Origin: Leishmania donovani
Taxonomy: Eukaryota; Euglenozoa; Kinetoplastea; Trypanosomatida; Trypanosomatidae
Direction: 5' to 3'
NCBI RefSeq assembly: GCF_000227135.1
Contig: NC_018247.1
Location: 546,331 to 610,330 of the forward strand
Length of the DNA stretch: 64,000 nt
A program made the position numbers and the translations under genes. Under the pieces are notes generated by a model. That model was given only the letters and a program-made list of their open reading frames with translations. It did no database searches and had not been told where the DNA came from. Shown here piece after piece: positions 9,163 to 19,508 of the stretch (positions are counted from its first letter, which is position 1; every line of letters begins with the position of its first letter).

Positions 9163-11394
9163 ATGTTCGATGAGTTTCGTGAGGACTCGGTAGAGCCGCT
9201 ACCAATGGATGCCAGTAAGAGCTCATCAACGCCATGGGTGAACTGGGGGCCGTCCATCGACGGCGAGGCTACGCCATGCTTCAAAGGCGGTTTTCTCTAT
9301 CGGATTATCGATTCCAAGAAGAAAGTCTGGGCTCTGTATAACGACACGTTCGTCTACGAAATGCATGCCACCTTTATTTTCGGGCCTGTGTCGAATATGG
9401 AGCCCATCACCGCCTCGCTCTCTGCGTCGGAGAGCGGCGGCGAGGTGGATGACAAGAACCGCGTCGTCGCCAGCGTTGAGGGCAACGAGCTAACGATCTC
9501 CATGGTTGTTTATCCGATGGAGACGATCGAGTTCGCCCGGGGCGACAAGTCGAAGTACAGATGCCACTTCGACGGCAAGCCGCTCTCAAAAGAGTACCTT
9601 CAACGCGAAACAGCCTTGGCAAACGCCGAGCTAGAAAGGAACAAGGTGACGCTCGCGAGGTTCATCCACACCTCCACAGATCCTGAGGATGTGCTGGCGT
9701 TGTGCAAAAAACACCGTTTGACGTTTATCGACCCTTCCTTCCCTCCTGGCCAGCACTCGCTTGACGGGGATCGAGGCCTGATTGCGCCGAGCGGGTGGAG
9801 GCGCCCAGAGGCGTATCTGCCTCTCGCGTTGAAGGGTCAAATTCGTCTGTTTCGGCACCGTGTGACCCCCTCGGCCACACAGCGTGGCGAATTGGGCAAT
9901 TCGTGGGTGGTGAGCGCCATGGCGGCGCTGGCGGAACACCCGGACTACATCAAGGATATGTTTCGGCACCCCATCAGCTCTGAAGAGACGCAGCGAGACG
10001 AGGCGGTTGGGGCATACCGGGCTTGGCTGAACAAAGACGGTCTCTGGAGCTCGGTACTCGTCGACAGCTATCTGCCCGTGGTGGGCAAGCAGCAGCGCTA
10101 CGCCCGCAGCGCCAACGGGCCGTGCGAGATGTGGGTGTCGTATCTCGAGAAGGTGTATGCGAAGCGTTATCACAGCTACAGCAACATCGCCGGCGGCGAT
10201 CCGCTCTTTGCAATTCGCGACTTTACCGGATTTCCCACGGCGCGGCTGGACGTCCGCTTTCGCGAGTGTGTTACGGACCCGGTGAAGAGCGATATGTTTT
10301 TCCTTCGCATGGTACGCGACTACGAGAGCGGGCACCTTGTGCTACTGAGCACTCCCGGCAGCGGTGACCCGCGCTCTGCCCATAGCACATACAAGGAGAA
10401 GGGCATTTTTGTGGGCTACGCCTATTCAGTGCTAGAAGCTCGCGCGATTGAATTGCCGACGCTGCGGCGGAAGAAGGTGCCACCGCTGCGGCTGCTGCGG
10501 CTGCGCAACGCGTGGGAGGCGGCGACCAAGTGGAGTGGCAGGTGGTCTGACGACTCGCCGATGTGGCAGGCGCACCCGGAAGCGTGTGTTGCGTTTCCGC
10601 AGCACAGCGGGAATGATGGAACTTTCATCATGGAGTGGTCGGAGGTGCTGGAGATCTTTGTCGGCTGCGGTGTTGTGTTCAACCACTTCGGCTACGCGGA
10701 CTACCGCATCCCCTTCGAGTTCCGGGGCTCTGTGCCGGACCTGTGTCTCGAGATTCACGTGACGGAGCCGACAACGTTGACGCTCATTCTGTCGCAGCCA
10801 GACAGCAAAGGCACGGTGAGGGAGTCGGAGGACTACAACCCTGTCATGATCTCCATAGCGGGCGCCTCCTCCGCCACGACGAGCCCGGTTTCCCAGAATG
10901 GCAGCAAGCGTAGTAGCGGGACCTCCAGCCACTCCATGATGACGGCCAGTACGCAGCTGGTGGCGCGCGATTACTCTCTCCTCGTCAATTCCTCTGCGGA
11001 CGCCGAGACGCCGTCAAAGAGCTTCACGTTCTTGCAGGGCCGCGACATAAGCGCCATATACACGTTCGTCCCAGAGCAGTCGCCGTACCTCGCCGTGCCA
11101 CGTCTGCTTGTGCAGCAGTCTAGCGGCAGCAACGGCACGAGGGCGTCCAGTGCAGCTGCGACCTCGGCATCAAACAGCGCTGTGACGTGTCCATGCGTGC
11201 TCGGCGTTCTTTCGCAGCTTGCCTTTACCCCAAACGGACAGGCACACGTTCGTCTGCGCAAGTTGCCAGCGAACAGTCTCGTCTTTGACAACTACCTCAG
11301 CTTCGCCAACGACTCCGTGGAGGTCGAGAAGACCTTCTACGTGAAACGCTCCGCCACCGGTGTGGCGGAGCGCAGCGCCTCAGAACTACAGTAG
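9163..11394 (+). CDS. Calpain-like cysteine peptidase, catalytically dead (Cys to Ser, His to Tyr)
   Basis: The first ATG in this frame is at 9163 and gives 743 residues. Domain I (DUF1935) covers about residues 30-145 with 'ATPCFKGGFLYRI' and 'WALYNDTFVYEM'. In the C2-like core, Ser247 replaces the catalytic Cys ('ELGNSWVV'), Tyr419 replaces the His ('VGYAYSV'), and Asn449 is kept ('LRNAWE'). With two of three triad positions changed it should not be a peptidase. A Ser/Thr-rich insertion near residues 570-600 interrupts the region leading into the domain III-like tail. Upstream, codons from about 9034 to the ATG stay open after an in-frame TAG at 9031 and look coding (Lys/Glu/Ala-rich, helix-like) but have no ATG. 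The annotated start may therefore be shorter than the ancestral protein. It is the second complete member of the array. Confidence 0.93.
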   Translation: MFDEFREDSVEPLPMDASKSSSTPWVNWGPSIDGEATPCFKGGFLYRIIDSKKKVWALYNDTFVYEMHATFIFGPVSNMEPITASLSASESGGEVDDKNRVVASVEGNELTISMVVYPMETIEFARGDKSKYRCHFDGKPLSKEYLQRETALANAELERNKVTLARFIHTSTDPEDVLALCKKHRLTFIDPSFPPGQHSLDGDRGLIAPSGWRRPEAYLPLALKGQIRLFRHRVTPSATQRGELGNSWVVSAMAALAEHPDYIKDMFRHPISSEETQRDEAVGAYRAWLNKDGLWSSVLVDSYLPVVGKQQRYARSANGPCEMWVSYLEKVYAKRYHSYSNIAGGDPLFAIRDFTGFPTARLDVRFRECVTDPVKSDMFFLRMVRDYESGHLVLLSTPGSGDPRSAHSTYKEKGIFVGYAYSVLEARAIELPTLRRKKVPPLRLLRLRNAWEAATKWSGRWSDDSPMWQAHPEACVAFPQHSGNDGTFIMEWSEVLEIFVGCGVVFNHFGYADYRIPFEFRGSVPDLCLEIHVTEPTTLTLILSQPDSKGTVRESEDYNPVMISIAGASSATTSPVSQNGSKRSSGTSSHSMMTASTQLVARDYSLLVNSSADAETPSKSFTFLQGRDISAIYTFVPEQSPYLAVPRLLVQQSSGSNGTRASSAAATSASNSAVTCPCVLGVLSQLAFTPNGQAHVRLRKLPANSLVFDNYLSFANDSVEVEKTFYVKRSATGVAERSASELQ

Positions 11395-13493
11395 ACAGAC
11401 CAGGGAGTGGCGTAGCCGTTGGGCAGAAAGGGTATCTCAGGATCAGCGGATGGGGAAGGAAACAGGCAACAAATGAGCAGCGTTGCACCCCGGTGCCGTG
11501 AGTGGCCGAGGAGTCAGGCAGATTCGCAAGAGATCGCCACTTGTGGATGAAAGCACGTTTCACAACTGCGGAAAGGTGGTGAATGGCGGGGAGAGAAAGA
11601 GAGGAGGGCTCGTGTGGTTTCGCTGTCCGAGCACGGATGACAGGGATGGTGCTCTGCCTTGCCCCGTCTCACTTTTGGCGTGTCCTCTCCTCTTTTTCTG
11701 GCCGGTTTCTCTGTTCCACGTTCCCCTCCATTCTCCACACTTGGCTCCTTGTCCCCGTAGAGGATGCCGATAACGATGCCGTGTGTATGGCGCCTGTGCG
11801 TGTGCGTGTGTGCTGTGACGCATGCCTCTTCTCATTTTTTTCATGTCCTGATTTCATTGCCCGCTCTTCACCATCATCGACAAGCGGAACGAAGCGAGGG
11901 AGGGGCAATAGGGAATGCTTCTTTTTTTTCTATCTTCAGTGCTTCTTCGCCCCCCTTTTTTCGCCCCCTTTCTGCGGTGTTGTTCTCTCTTTTCTTGACT
12001 TCTTCTCTTTCCCAACAAACACAGAAAGCTGAAGCAGTCAAAGAAGCAGAGAAAGCAACAAGAATTCCGCGGGAGATGGGGTGGGCGGAGGCGAAATGCG
12101 AGCCAGCCACCAAGCAGCGACTTCAGGCTGGTAGTGAAACTACAACAAGCGGTTTTCTCATTTATTCGCATGTGCCGCTCCTTATATATATATAGGGATG
12201 TGCAACCACTGAGGCTACTGCGCCCCTGCGCGTGTGTATGTGCCAGTGCTGGCTATATATATGGGGTATGCAGCAGCAGGGATGATACTGTTGCACTGTG
12301 GGCACTGGGTTTTGTGGAGCGAGCGAGAGGAGACGGAAGACAAAAGAGCAAGGACAGATGCACAAGAGGAAAGAAACGCTGCCGCAACGACTAACACAGC
12401 TGAAGAGAGCCAGAAGAGTGTCGACGGCTTCTCTTCCGCTCACGTTTACAAGAAGAAGAGCACACCGACGATCTACAAGCGGCAAGAAAAAGGGAAAAAG
12501 AGTCAGAAGGTGCTTGTGTGTACATCAACACAAAGAGTGTTCACGGCTCCCCTCTTTCATCCATCTTTACTTTTTTCCCCATGCCGATTGCATATTCCTC
12601 CCACGTAGGGAAAAAGCCAAGACACGCGTGTGAATCGCATTGTTGATTGGAAGGGGAATGCGCTCTTATACCTATTTCCCCCCATCACTTACCTTTCCTC
12701 AGCATCTTTTCTACCCCGCGTGAGCGTATGTGTGCATTGTCATTCTTCACGTCAGGCCTCTCTCTTTTTTTCTTTCTCTCTGCCCCTGCCTGCCCATCTG
12801 CCTCTTTCTTCGTGTGTTTTGTTTTGCCCTTTCAATGCATTTTCTTTTCGTTTTCGATGGCTTGCCTTTGTGTCGCACTCATCGCGCAGACGCTGACAGG
12901 ATAAGAAATCATTGGGAAAAAAACAATCTGGAAAGAAAACGACGAAGGAAACAGAAGATGCACCGGCGAACCGCAATACGCGGCGAAACTCCTGAAACCC
13001 GCTCTTTTTTTTTCGGTTGCGTTGCTTCAACCTCGCTCTTCGATCACTCTCGAGTTCAGAAGAGCAAAAAGAAAGGCCGCATCGGTTATGCTCCCCCACT
13101 TCCCTTTTTTTTTTCGTATGCTTGTGCGCTTGATGGTTTCCGGTGCCTTGGCTCCTTTCTTCGTGCCCTTCTCCCCTCCACCGACCCGCCATCAACCTCC
13201 CCACCTCTTCTTATACACGTCTTTTTCTCTTCTTCCCTAACGTTTGCGAGGTGCTCCTCTTTTTTCTCTGTTTTTTTTTTCATTTCTCCGTCTCTCTCTC
13301 TCGCTCTGTGTACGCGCGTGACATTGTTCCTTCGGTTCGGTTCTGCCCTGCCCCCTTGTACGCGTGCGCAGTGCGGCCCCTCTCTCGTTCTTAGTGCTGT
13401 TGTTACATGTCCAATCAATGCCATTTTCATTTCTTTTTGTTTGCACTTCTCCCAACCCCCTTTTTTGTTCACCTTCTCACTTGAGCTTCCCTG
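11395..13493. other. Intergenic region between calpain-like genes, upstream of a SIDER2 copy
   Basis: No gene is supported. The first 700 bases are of mixed composition and likely 3'UTR of the gene ending at 11394. A short TA repeat sits at about 12185-12195. From 12650 onward the + strand becomes strongly pyrimidine-rich with runs of T (for example about 13008-13016 and 13270-13281) up to the retroposon start. Confidence 0.55.
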
Positions 13494-13949
13494 GTGACGT
13501 GTGGACCCCGCTCAGTGCGCCGTATCTCAGGGTCCACTACCCACGCACTGTGTGGTGAAGCCAAGCAGCCTTCCCCAGCCCTATCCCCTGCCGGATGCAG
13601 AACCACCTCTGGTGGTGACACGGCCAGGCCCTGGATGGCGTTGCGTTGGAGCGACCTGCGACAGTGGGTCAGCGTACACGTCTGCGCCATCCACGTGACA
13701 GGCAGAGCGTCAGCGTGACGCGAGCGCATATCCCACCCCCGGCCCTCGCGCTGCCTACAGCGGTGTGGGGGAGGCCTGAGGCACCCCGAGGGGAGGATGC
13801 ACCAGGCGGCGACCGGCATGATGCGGGAGCGGCGGTGAGGCGTGTCTAGGGCTGCTTCTCACCACGCGATGTGAGGCCTGTGACAGGCCTGGCCGAGTGG
13901 TGTTCAGCGCATGCTCTGTGGCAGAATGGACACCTTGAATAAAAAAAAA
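13494..13949 (+). mobile_element. LmSIDER2-type short interspersed degenerate retroposon, copy 1
   Basis: About 455 bp starting 'GTGACGTGTGGACCCCGCTC' and ending in an A-rich tail of nine A (13941-13949), as expected of a non-LTR element. The first about 40 bases contain 'CCCCGCTCAG' followed by 'CTCAGGGTCC', which resembles the 5' hallmark shared by trypanosomatid ingi/L1Tc-clade elements. Its first 349 bases differ at only one base from the copy at 44965 and by a few bases from the copy at 20308. It has no coding capacity. In Leishmania such elements lie in 3'UTRs and can destabilise mRNA; here it lies about 2.1 kb after one calpain-like gene and 0.55 kb before the next. The family name is from memory of the element class. 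Confidence 0.82.
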
Positions 13950-14493
13950 GGAACAGACGCACGAGCTGCGCGCGCATCTTCTCGTTCCTGATCTTGCGTT
14001 GACTCTAACCTCTACCGTTCTTCTTTATGTGCTTACCTTTTTCCTCTTTTTCTACGTCAGCTCTTGTGGGACTCTCTCTCTCGATCTCACTCTCGTTGCA
14101 TCTTGTGTCGCTGCTCGCTCGCCTGTGTGTCTGTGTGAAGCTCTTCATTGCTAGCACTGGGCACGTCACGCACCCACGCGCGCACACCGGTCGTTTGACA
14201 AACATTTCTCGACTTTCTTTTAGCGCTTCTGTTTCGTGAGTTCCTCGGAAGTGCGGAACAGTCGCTGAGACGCAGCGCAGGCTTCAGTAGAAACACAGAG
14301 GAGGAGAGGAAGCGGAGGGGAGGGCGGGGTGATGGCGGCGACGGCGGAGGGAGCTGGTGGCCCCTGTGTGTGGTTTTTGTTGCCGCGTCGGGTGCGCAAC
14401 AGTCTTTGGCTGTGTGGTCTTTTTTCGTCACCATCCCCCTGCTTTTTTTCTTCGTCTCTCTGTTCCCTTCCTCTTTGATCCTCCTATCTCGAC
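13950..14493. other. Spacer between SIDER2 copy 1 and the large calpain-like gene
   Basis: Contains two pyrimidine-rich tracts (about 14020-14110 and 14420-14490). Candidate acceptor AGs precede the second tract, for example 'TTTCTTTTAG' near 14223. No AG lies between the second tract and the ATG at 14494. No gene is seen. Confidence 0.5.
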
Positions 14494-17400
14494 ATGGGCG
14501 CTGCGGCGTTTCGCTTCAGCGGGACCGGGGGGCGAGGCCGTCGTCATCCATCCCGCCGCTCAACCCGAGCCTCACCTTCTACCTCTCCAACACGGAGAGC
14601 CGCACCAAGGCCCAGAGAGGCGCCTGGCACCGGTGGCAGCCGTAGCACTCAGCCTCTGGCGTTTCTCGCAAACCACACGAGTCGCAGCATTCTTGACTAT
14701 CCCTCCTCAGCTTCCTCGTTTCTGTCTCCGTCGCTGACGTCCTCGAGCTCGCAGGAGGCTGTGGCGGCATCGGAAGCCTCCGGCGCGACAAGAGCTCGTT
14801 CGCCGGATGGCCGTTCAGGTTCCCCCGCGATACAGTCTTCTGTTGCTAGTGACAGCAGTAATGACCAGAGGTGCAAAGGGCCATTCATCGCGAGGCGCCG
14901 AGCATCGGCTACCGCGCGCGCGCTGTGCAAGATGACATCGAAAAACAAGAACGGACGCAACATCGGAATTGGAATGGGTGACGGCGCTGTGCCACTGGAG
15001 GAGCACACGGCGGTCTTGTTGACGGCCCTCATGAGGCCGTACTGTTGTCTGAGGCAGCGTGTATGCGGTGCATCCATGACGCCAACCACCTCGTCGTTCT
15101 CGTGGACGCTCGATCAGCAGCTTGGCACGGGCGGCAACCCAGACGGTGTTGTCCACGGCTACCACCAGGTTACTCACAGGAGCGCTGACGCCTTGGCCTT
15201 GGCGCCCTTGCTCGAGCCGTTCGTTTTCGAACCGGCCCAGCCGCGGAGGCCGAAGGCAAGCGCCGGGACTGCGACGACTTCCTCCGCAACTACGTGGATG
15301 CCTTCCATGACGGCGTGCTTTGACGAGGGCCTCCTCTACCGTGTGGAATGGAGGAGAGCCGAGGGTGCCGACGCGGCTGCAACCGAGGTGGTTGGTGGCA
15401 AGAACACTCACGTTCTCTGGTGCTTCTTCAACGCCACTCATGTCTACACGATGGAAATCCACGTCTCTTTCCCAGTATCGGCGAGCTGGACAACAGCAGA
15501 ACCTTTGCCACTGAAGGCGCTGGGGATGACGCAGATGGAGTGGGCGGACGCGCAGGAGGATCCGGGCTCTCCGCTGTGGCATCGGCGACGGCTCCTCGTC
15601 GCTCGGGCAGCGTGCCCGCCCCTGAGCTGCGTGGCATTTGTCGAGGGTACCGTGGGGCCCTTTCGCACCGCCGTTCGCGCTGTCCCGTTGTCCACGGACG
15701 CCCCTTTATCGGTGCCGTCGCCCACCTCGACGTGGCGCGCACGCCTCGAAGCCGAGCTGCACCGCCTTCCTCGCCCTCTTGCTGCCATGGCAGCGCCTGT
15801 CGCTCTCAGCGGAAACTCTGTCACCGAGGCCGTCCTGAACGCCTGCGTGGCTGCCAACATTCCCTTCGTGGACGCAGATTTCCTCGCGGGAGAGATGGCG
15901 CTGTGCGGGACTGGAACGCGCTGTACCGGCTCCGTCGGCCACGACGGTGCCCCGTTCACGTCGCCGTTCTCAGTGAGTCATCACTTTAGCGAAGGACTCG
16001 ATAGGAAACCTGTTGCCTGGGCTCGCGCCTCCGACCTTGTGCGGCGCCTTTTTGGCGAGCCAAACACCCATTCTGCCCTCCAGCCCCACGTCTTCTTTCT
16101 CCCCCTCCGCCTGGTCATCATTGAACCCGGCGAGCTTGGCGACAGCTGGGTGATTGGCGCCATGGCGGCGGTAGCGGAGCACACGCATCACCTCCTCCGC
16201 ATGTTCCGCCACCCCCGCAGCCAGCAACAGGGGGCCGCCGAACAGCTCCTCGGCGCGTATCGCGTGACGCTGAATGTGCGAGGGTGGTGGCGCAGCGTCG
16301 TGGTCGACGACTACTTCCCGATGATAGAGGGGGGCAGTTACATCAATTGCGCGCACAGTCGCCGCGATGTGCGGGAGCTGTGGGTGCCGCTGCTGGAAAA
16401 GGTGTACGCTAAGATGCGTGGCGGCTACTCCAACATCATCACTGGCGATCCGCTCATGGCTCTGCGTGACTTCACCGGTTGGCCGTGCGCCCGCTACGAC
16501 ATCTCACACTTCAACGACATTTCGGTGGTGTCGTCCAGCTTTGCGTCGCGACTCATGCGGTACGACCGGTACGGGTTTCAGGTCATCCTGCACACGGCTC
16601 CCCGCTTCGACCCTGATGCTGTGATGCTCCAGACCGACGTAGGTATCTCACGAGCAGAGATGTCTCTGCCTTCTGCGGCGGAGGCTTCCGGACGCGGCGC
16701 GTGCGCTGATGCAGGCGCGGCTCACGGGCTCCTCGCCGGCATGGTGTACCCCGTCATGCGCATCTTGCGGTTCAACGCCGATTCGTTTTGTACCGAGCTG
16801 ACGCTGCTCCAAGTGCGGAATCCGTGGGGAGACGTAGCGGCGTGGAAAGGAAAGTGGCGATGTGGCAGTCGCCTCTGGGAGCAGTGGCCGCATGTTGCCG
16901 CGGCATGTGACATGCAGGAGTGCCTGCATCGCGACGGCAGTGGCGGCATGACGTCGCCAAGGCGCGATCTCCGAGACAGATATGCGGCACCGGTGGCGCC
17001 GCAGACAGCCGCCACGGCTGCTGGCGCCACCACTACCGCGTGCGCCTGTCGCCACAACCAGTACATCTGGGTAGAGTGGTCAGAGGTGTACCAGCACTTC
17101 TCCGGCTGCGGCGTCATGTTCCGACTCCCACTTCACCACGACTATCGCGTAAAAGGGGTGTTCGAAACTACCTGCCCATCTGTATGCGTGCGGGTGTCGG
17201 TCGCGGCGCGCACCTTCATGGGCGCCATGCTCTCTATGAGCGATACAGTCGTGGATAGGTCCTTGGCGGCGACGGACACGGAGGACGCGAGCACATACCC
17301 GCCCATCATGCTCACGCTGGCGCGAGAGGAAGCTGGCGTGCTGCACGTCGTGCGCAACTCGCAGACTGACCCTGACAATCCGACAACGCGCTTTACCTTT

Positions 17401-17811
17401 ATGCAAACTCTCGACGCGAGTCTCTTCTACCCACTGACGCCGGAGGACTCGCCATACTGGCTGATCCCTCGGGTCCTCGCACCCCAGGTGCCCAACGCTG
17501 CTGCCGCTGCTGATGGCGGCGCGAATGCCCCGGCACCGCATCCTCCACGGCTACCGTATGTGCTTGGCCTCTTCCAAGAGAAGCCAGCAGGAGAAAACGG
17601 GTGGCGAGCCGAATTCTACCATCTGCCGCCGACATCCGCAGTCTTTCAGAACCACACGTCGTTTTCTCTGGGCAGCGACGTGCAGGCAGTGGCGACCATG
17701 TTCCAGGCCAAGGCACCTCACGCGGCCTTCCCGAAAACTTATGTGCACACGGAGGTATCAGAGCGGGAAGCAACGCCGGTGGACGTGTTTGCTCATACTG
17801 CTCAGACGTGA
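14494..17811 (+). CDS. Large calpain-like cysteine peptidase homologue, catalytically dead (Cys to Ser, His to Met)
   Basis: The open frame from the ATG at 14494 gives 1105 residues, much longer than its neighbours because of a Ser/Arg/Pro-rich N-terminal extension of about 265 residues. Domain I lies at about 270-405 and is divergent: it reads 'WCFFNATHVY' where the others have 'FYND', with 'VAFVEGTVGPF'. In the peptidase-like core, Ser551 replaces Cys ('ELGDSWVIGAMAAV'), Met750 replaces His ('AGMVYPV'), and Asn776 is kept ('VRNPWG'). The Ala/Thr-rich stretch near 830-850 is an insertion. Domain III-like sequence ends the protein ('PYWLIPR', 'PHAAFPKTYVHTE'). The start is uncertain: the strongest pyrimidine tract is followed by its first AG only at 14518-14519, inside the frame. 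Translation might therefore begin at the ATG at 14932, giving 959 residues. Peptidase activity is not expected. Confidence 0.9.
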   Translation: MGAAAFRFSGTGGRGRRHPSRRSTRASPSTSPTRRAAPRPREAPGTGGSRSTQPLAFLANHTSRSILDYPSSASSFLSPSLTSSSSQEAVAASEASGATRARSPDGRSGSPAIQSSVASDSSNDQRCKGPFIARRRASATARALCKMTSKNKNGRNIGIGMGDGAVPLEEHTAVLLTALMRPYCCLRQRVCGASMTPTTSSFSWTLDQQLGTGGNPDGVVHGYHQVTHRSADALALAPLLEPFVFEPAQPRRPKASAGTATTSSATTWMPSMTACFDEGLLYRVEWRRAEGADAAATEVVGGKNTHVLWCFFNATHVYTMEIHVSFPVSASWTTAEPLPLKALGMTQMEWADAQEDPGSPLWHRRRLLVARAACPPLSCVAFVEGTVGPFRTAVRAVPLSTDAPLSVPSPTSTWRARLEAELHRLPRPLAAMAAPVALSGNSVTEAVLNACVAANIPFVDADFLAGEMALCGTGTRCTGSVGHDGAPFTSPFSVSHHFSEGLDRKPVAWARASDLVRRLFGEPNTHSALQPHVFFLPLRLVIIEPGELGDSWVIGAMAAVAEHTHHLLRMFRHPRSQQQGAAEQLLGAYRVTLNVRGWWRSVVVDDYFPMIEGGSYINCAHSRRDVRELWVPLLEKVYAKMRGGYSNIITGDPLMALRDFTGWPCARYDISHFNDISVVSSSFASRLMRYDRYGFQVILHTAPRFDPDAVMLQTDVGISRAEMSLPSAAEASGRGACADAGAAHGLLAGMVYPVMRILRFNADSFCTELTLLQVRNPWGDVAAWKGKWRCGSRLWEQWPHVAAACDMQECLHRDGSGGMTSPRRDLRDRYAAPVAPQTAATAAGATTTACACRHNQYIWVEWSEVYQHFSGCGVMFRLPLHHDYRVKGVFETTCPSVCVRVSVAARTFMGAMLSMSDTVVDRSLAATDTEDASTYPPIMLTLAREEAGVLHVVRNSQTDPDNPTTRFTFMQTLDASLFYPLTPEDSPYWLIPRVLAPQVPNAAAAADGGANAPAPHPPRLPYVLGLFQEKPAGENGWRAEFYHLPPTSAVFQNHTSFSLGSDVQAVATMFQAKAPHAAFPKTYVHTEVSEREATPVDVFAHTAQT

Positions 17812-19067
17812 CGGTGACGCGCATGCGCTCATGTCGCAACACAAGCGCCTTTTTTTCTGCCCATCTCTCATCACGACTTGTGGGTGTGCCGCCGTTGGCA
17901 GTGCAGCGCCTCTCCTTTTCGTCGTTGCTGTTCCTCAGGCTCTCATAGTACTGGACTTGGCCGAGTGCTATCTGTTTTCCTCCACCTCGCACACACTCTC
18001 TCTGCTCGCCATGTCTCTTTTCATCTCCTTTTGCGCTCCGTGATGTGCACACCACCGATTTTTTTTTTGCATCCTCCCCGCCGGCCTCCTCATCGCGCAC
18101 GTCTTCTTTTTGTCTTGCCTCCTCCACCCCTCCCACCGCCACCACCACCGCCACCACCACCACCACCAAACGCAACAGCAATGGCAGTGGCACGTGCTGC
18201 AGTTGGGCCGTGGCTGTGGTGGTGGACGAGGGAATGCGGAGCCAGTGGAGGCTGGCCTCTTTTCGTGCGTGCGTGGCTTCTGTGCTTGCGTTTGCGCAAA
18301 AGGGGACTGCTGCCCAGAGCGGGGCGGTGAGGTCAAGGGTCTGACCCGTCTCTTGGCGAAGAGAATGAGCGAAGAGGCGGGAAGAAACGAGCTTCACTCC
18401 GCTTTCGCGCAGCAGCACCGTGGCACATGGACAACCTCATGAAGGCTTGCACGGGGGGATGCGGTGTAGCTGGCAAGGAACATACACACAAACACATGCT
18501 TTCTCGCGTACTGCACGTCGAGTAGCTACGCTGTGCATCAGATGATCGGCAGTCAGGCGTCTCCTTCTTCGCTTTCACTACACAGATTCGGGCCGATGTC
18601 TCTGCCTCCCTTTGCTTATCCCATCCTTCTTCCAACGCAACTCTGCTGATCTCTCTCCCTCTCTCGGCACGTGCACGCCTCGTGGCGAATGATATCCGCC
18701 TTCCCCATCACCAGAAACAAAAACAAGCAGACCTGAACACGCACCCTACATCAACACGATAGAACTCTCTCTTCTGATCAGCCCTGCATCTAGGGCTCAC
18801 GTCAGCTCACGCCTTCTTTCGATCGTCTTCCTCTGCTCTCTCCTGCGACCGACTAGTCGAGTGCGCGCCGTTACACAAGCTCCATCTCAGCCAACACTGC
18901 GTCGTTTTCGGATTGATATATGCATCGGGCGAGGCAGGCTGCGCTTCTCATTTCTCTTTTTACACCCCTCCTTTTTTTTATGATTGGTGCGCTTGATTCT
19001 CTTTTTCTTTGGGCACGTGTCCGCCCGATCTCTCTTCTCTCTTGCCCATCTTTTCCCTTCGGACATC
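17812..19067. other. Intergenic region with CCA/CCG repeat
   Basis: Contains a CCACCG/CCACCA repeat at about 18128-18169 (G-rich on the other strand), then mixed sequence. Pyrimidine tracts at about 18610-18665, 18815-18845 and 18945-19062 precede the next gene. No supported gene. Confidence 0.55.
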
Positions 19068-19508
19068 ATGGGTTGCTTCAACTCAACCGACACCGTGGCC
19101 GATCAGGACCCCGCGAGTGGGTACATGTACACGAAGCCCAAGGCGAAGGGGACAAAGGAGGCGCTCTTCGGCGGACTTCTCTACCGCATTACCGACGAGG
19201 AAGAGGGCGGCTTGGCCTTCTACAACAACTCGAAGGACTACGAGTTTCACATCAAGTACCTGTTTGGCGCCGATAGTCAGCTGAACGCGGTGGGCGACAC
19301 CAAGCTCGAGATGCAGGATGACGGCATTCTCGCCGAGGTGGTCGTCTACCCGTTGGAGACGAAGCACTTTGTGCAGGGCACAATCGACGGCTATGAGAGC
19401 AAGCTCGAGGCACTGCCGCTGTCAGAGGAGTACTTTGCGCAGCACCCGGAGATGGATGAGGCGGCCTACTACCGCCGTCTCGAGGCACCCAAAAGCAGCC
19501 AATTTTAA
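19068..19508 (+). CDS. Small calpain-related, dually acylated DUF1935 protein
   Basis: This gene encodes 146 residues starting MGCFNS. Gly2 with Ser6 fits N-myristoylation and Cys3 fits palmitoylation, so stable attachment to the inner face of a membrane is likely. Residues about 30-130 form one domain I/DUF1935 unit: 'GGLLYRITDEEE', 'LAFYNNSKDYEF', 'VVYPLETKHFVQG'. The same fold opens the calpain-like proteins upstream, but no peptidase core follows, so this is a small kinetoplastid calpain-related protein (SKCRP/SMP family). The ATG at 19068 is chosen because the acylation motif and the domain begin immediately. An out-of-frame upstream ATG lies at about 18979 in the pyrimidine tract. Confidence 0.92.
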   Translation: MGCFNSTDTVADQDPASGYMYTKPKAKGTKEALFGGLLYRITDEEEGGLAFYNNSKDYEFHIKYLFGADSQLNAVGDTKLEMQDDGILAEVVVYPLETKHFVQGTIDGYESKLEALPLSEEYFAQHPEMDEAAYYRRLEAPKSSQF

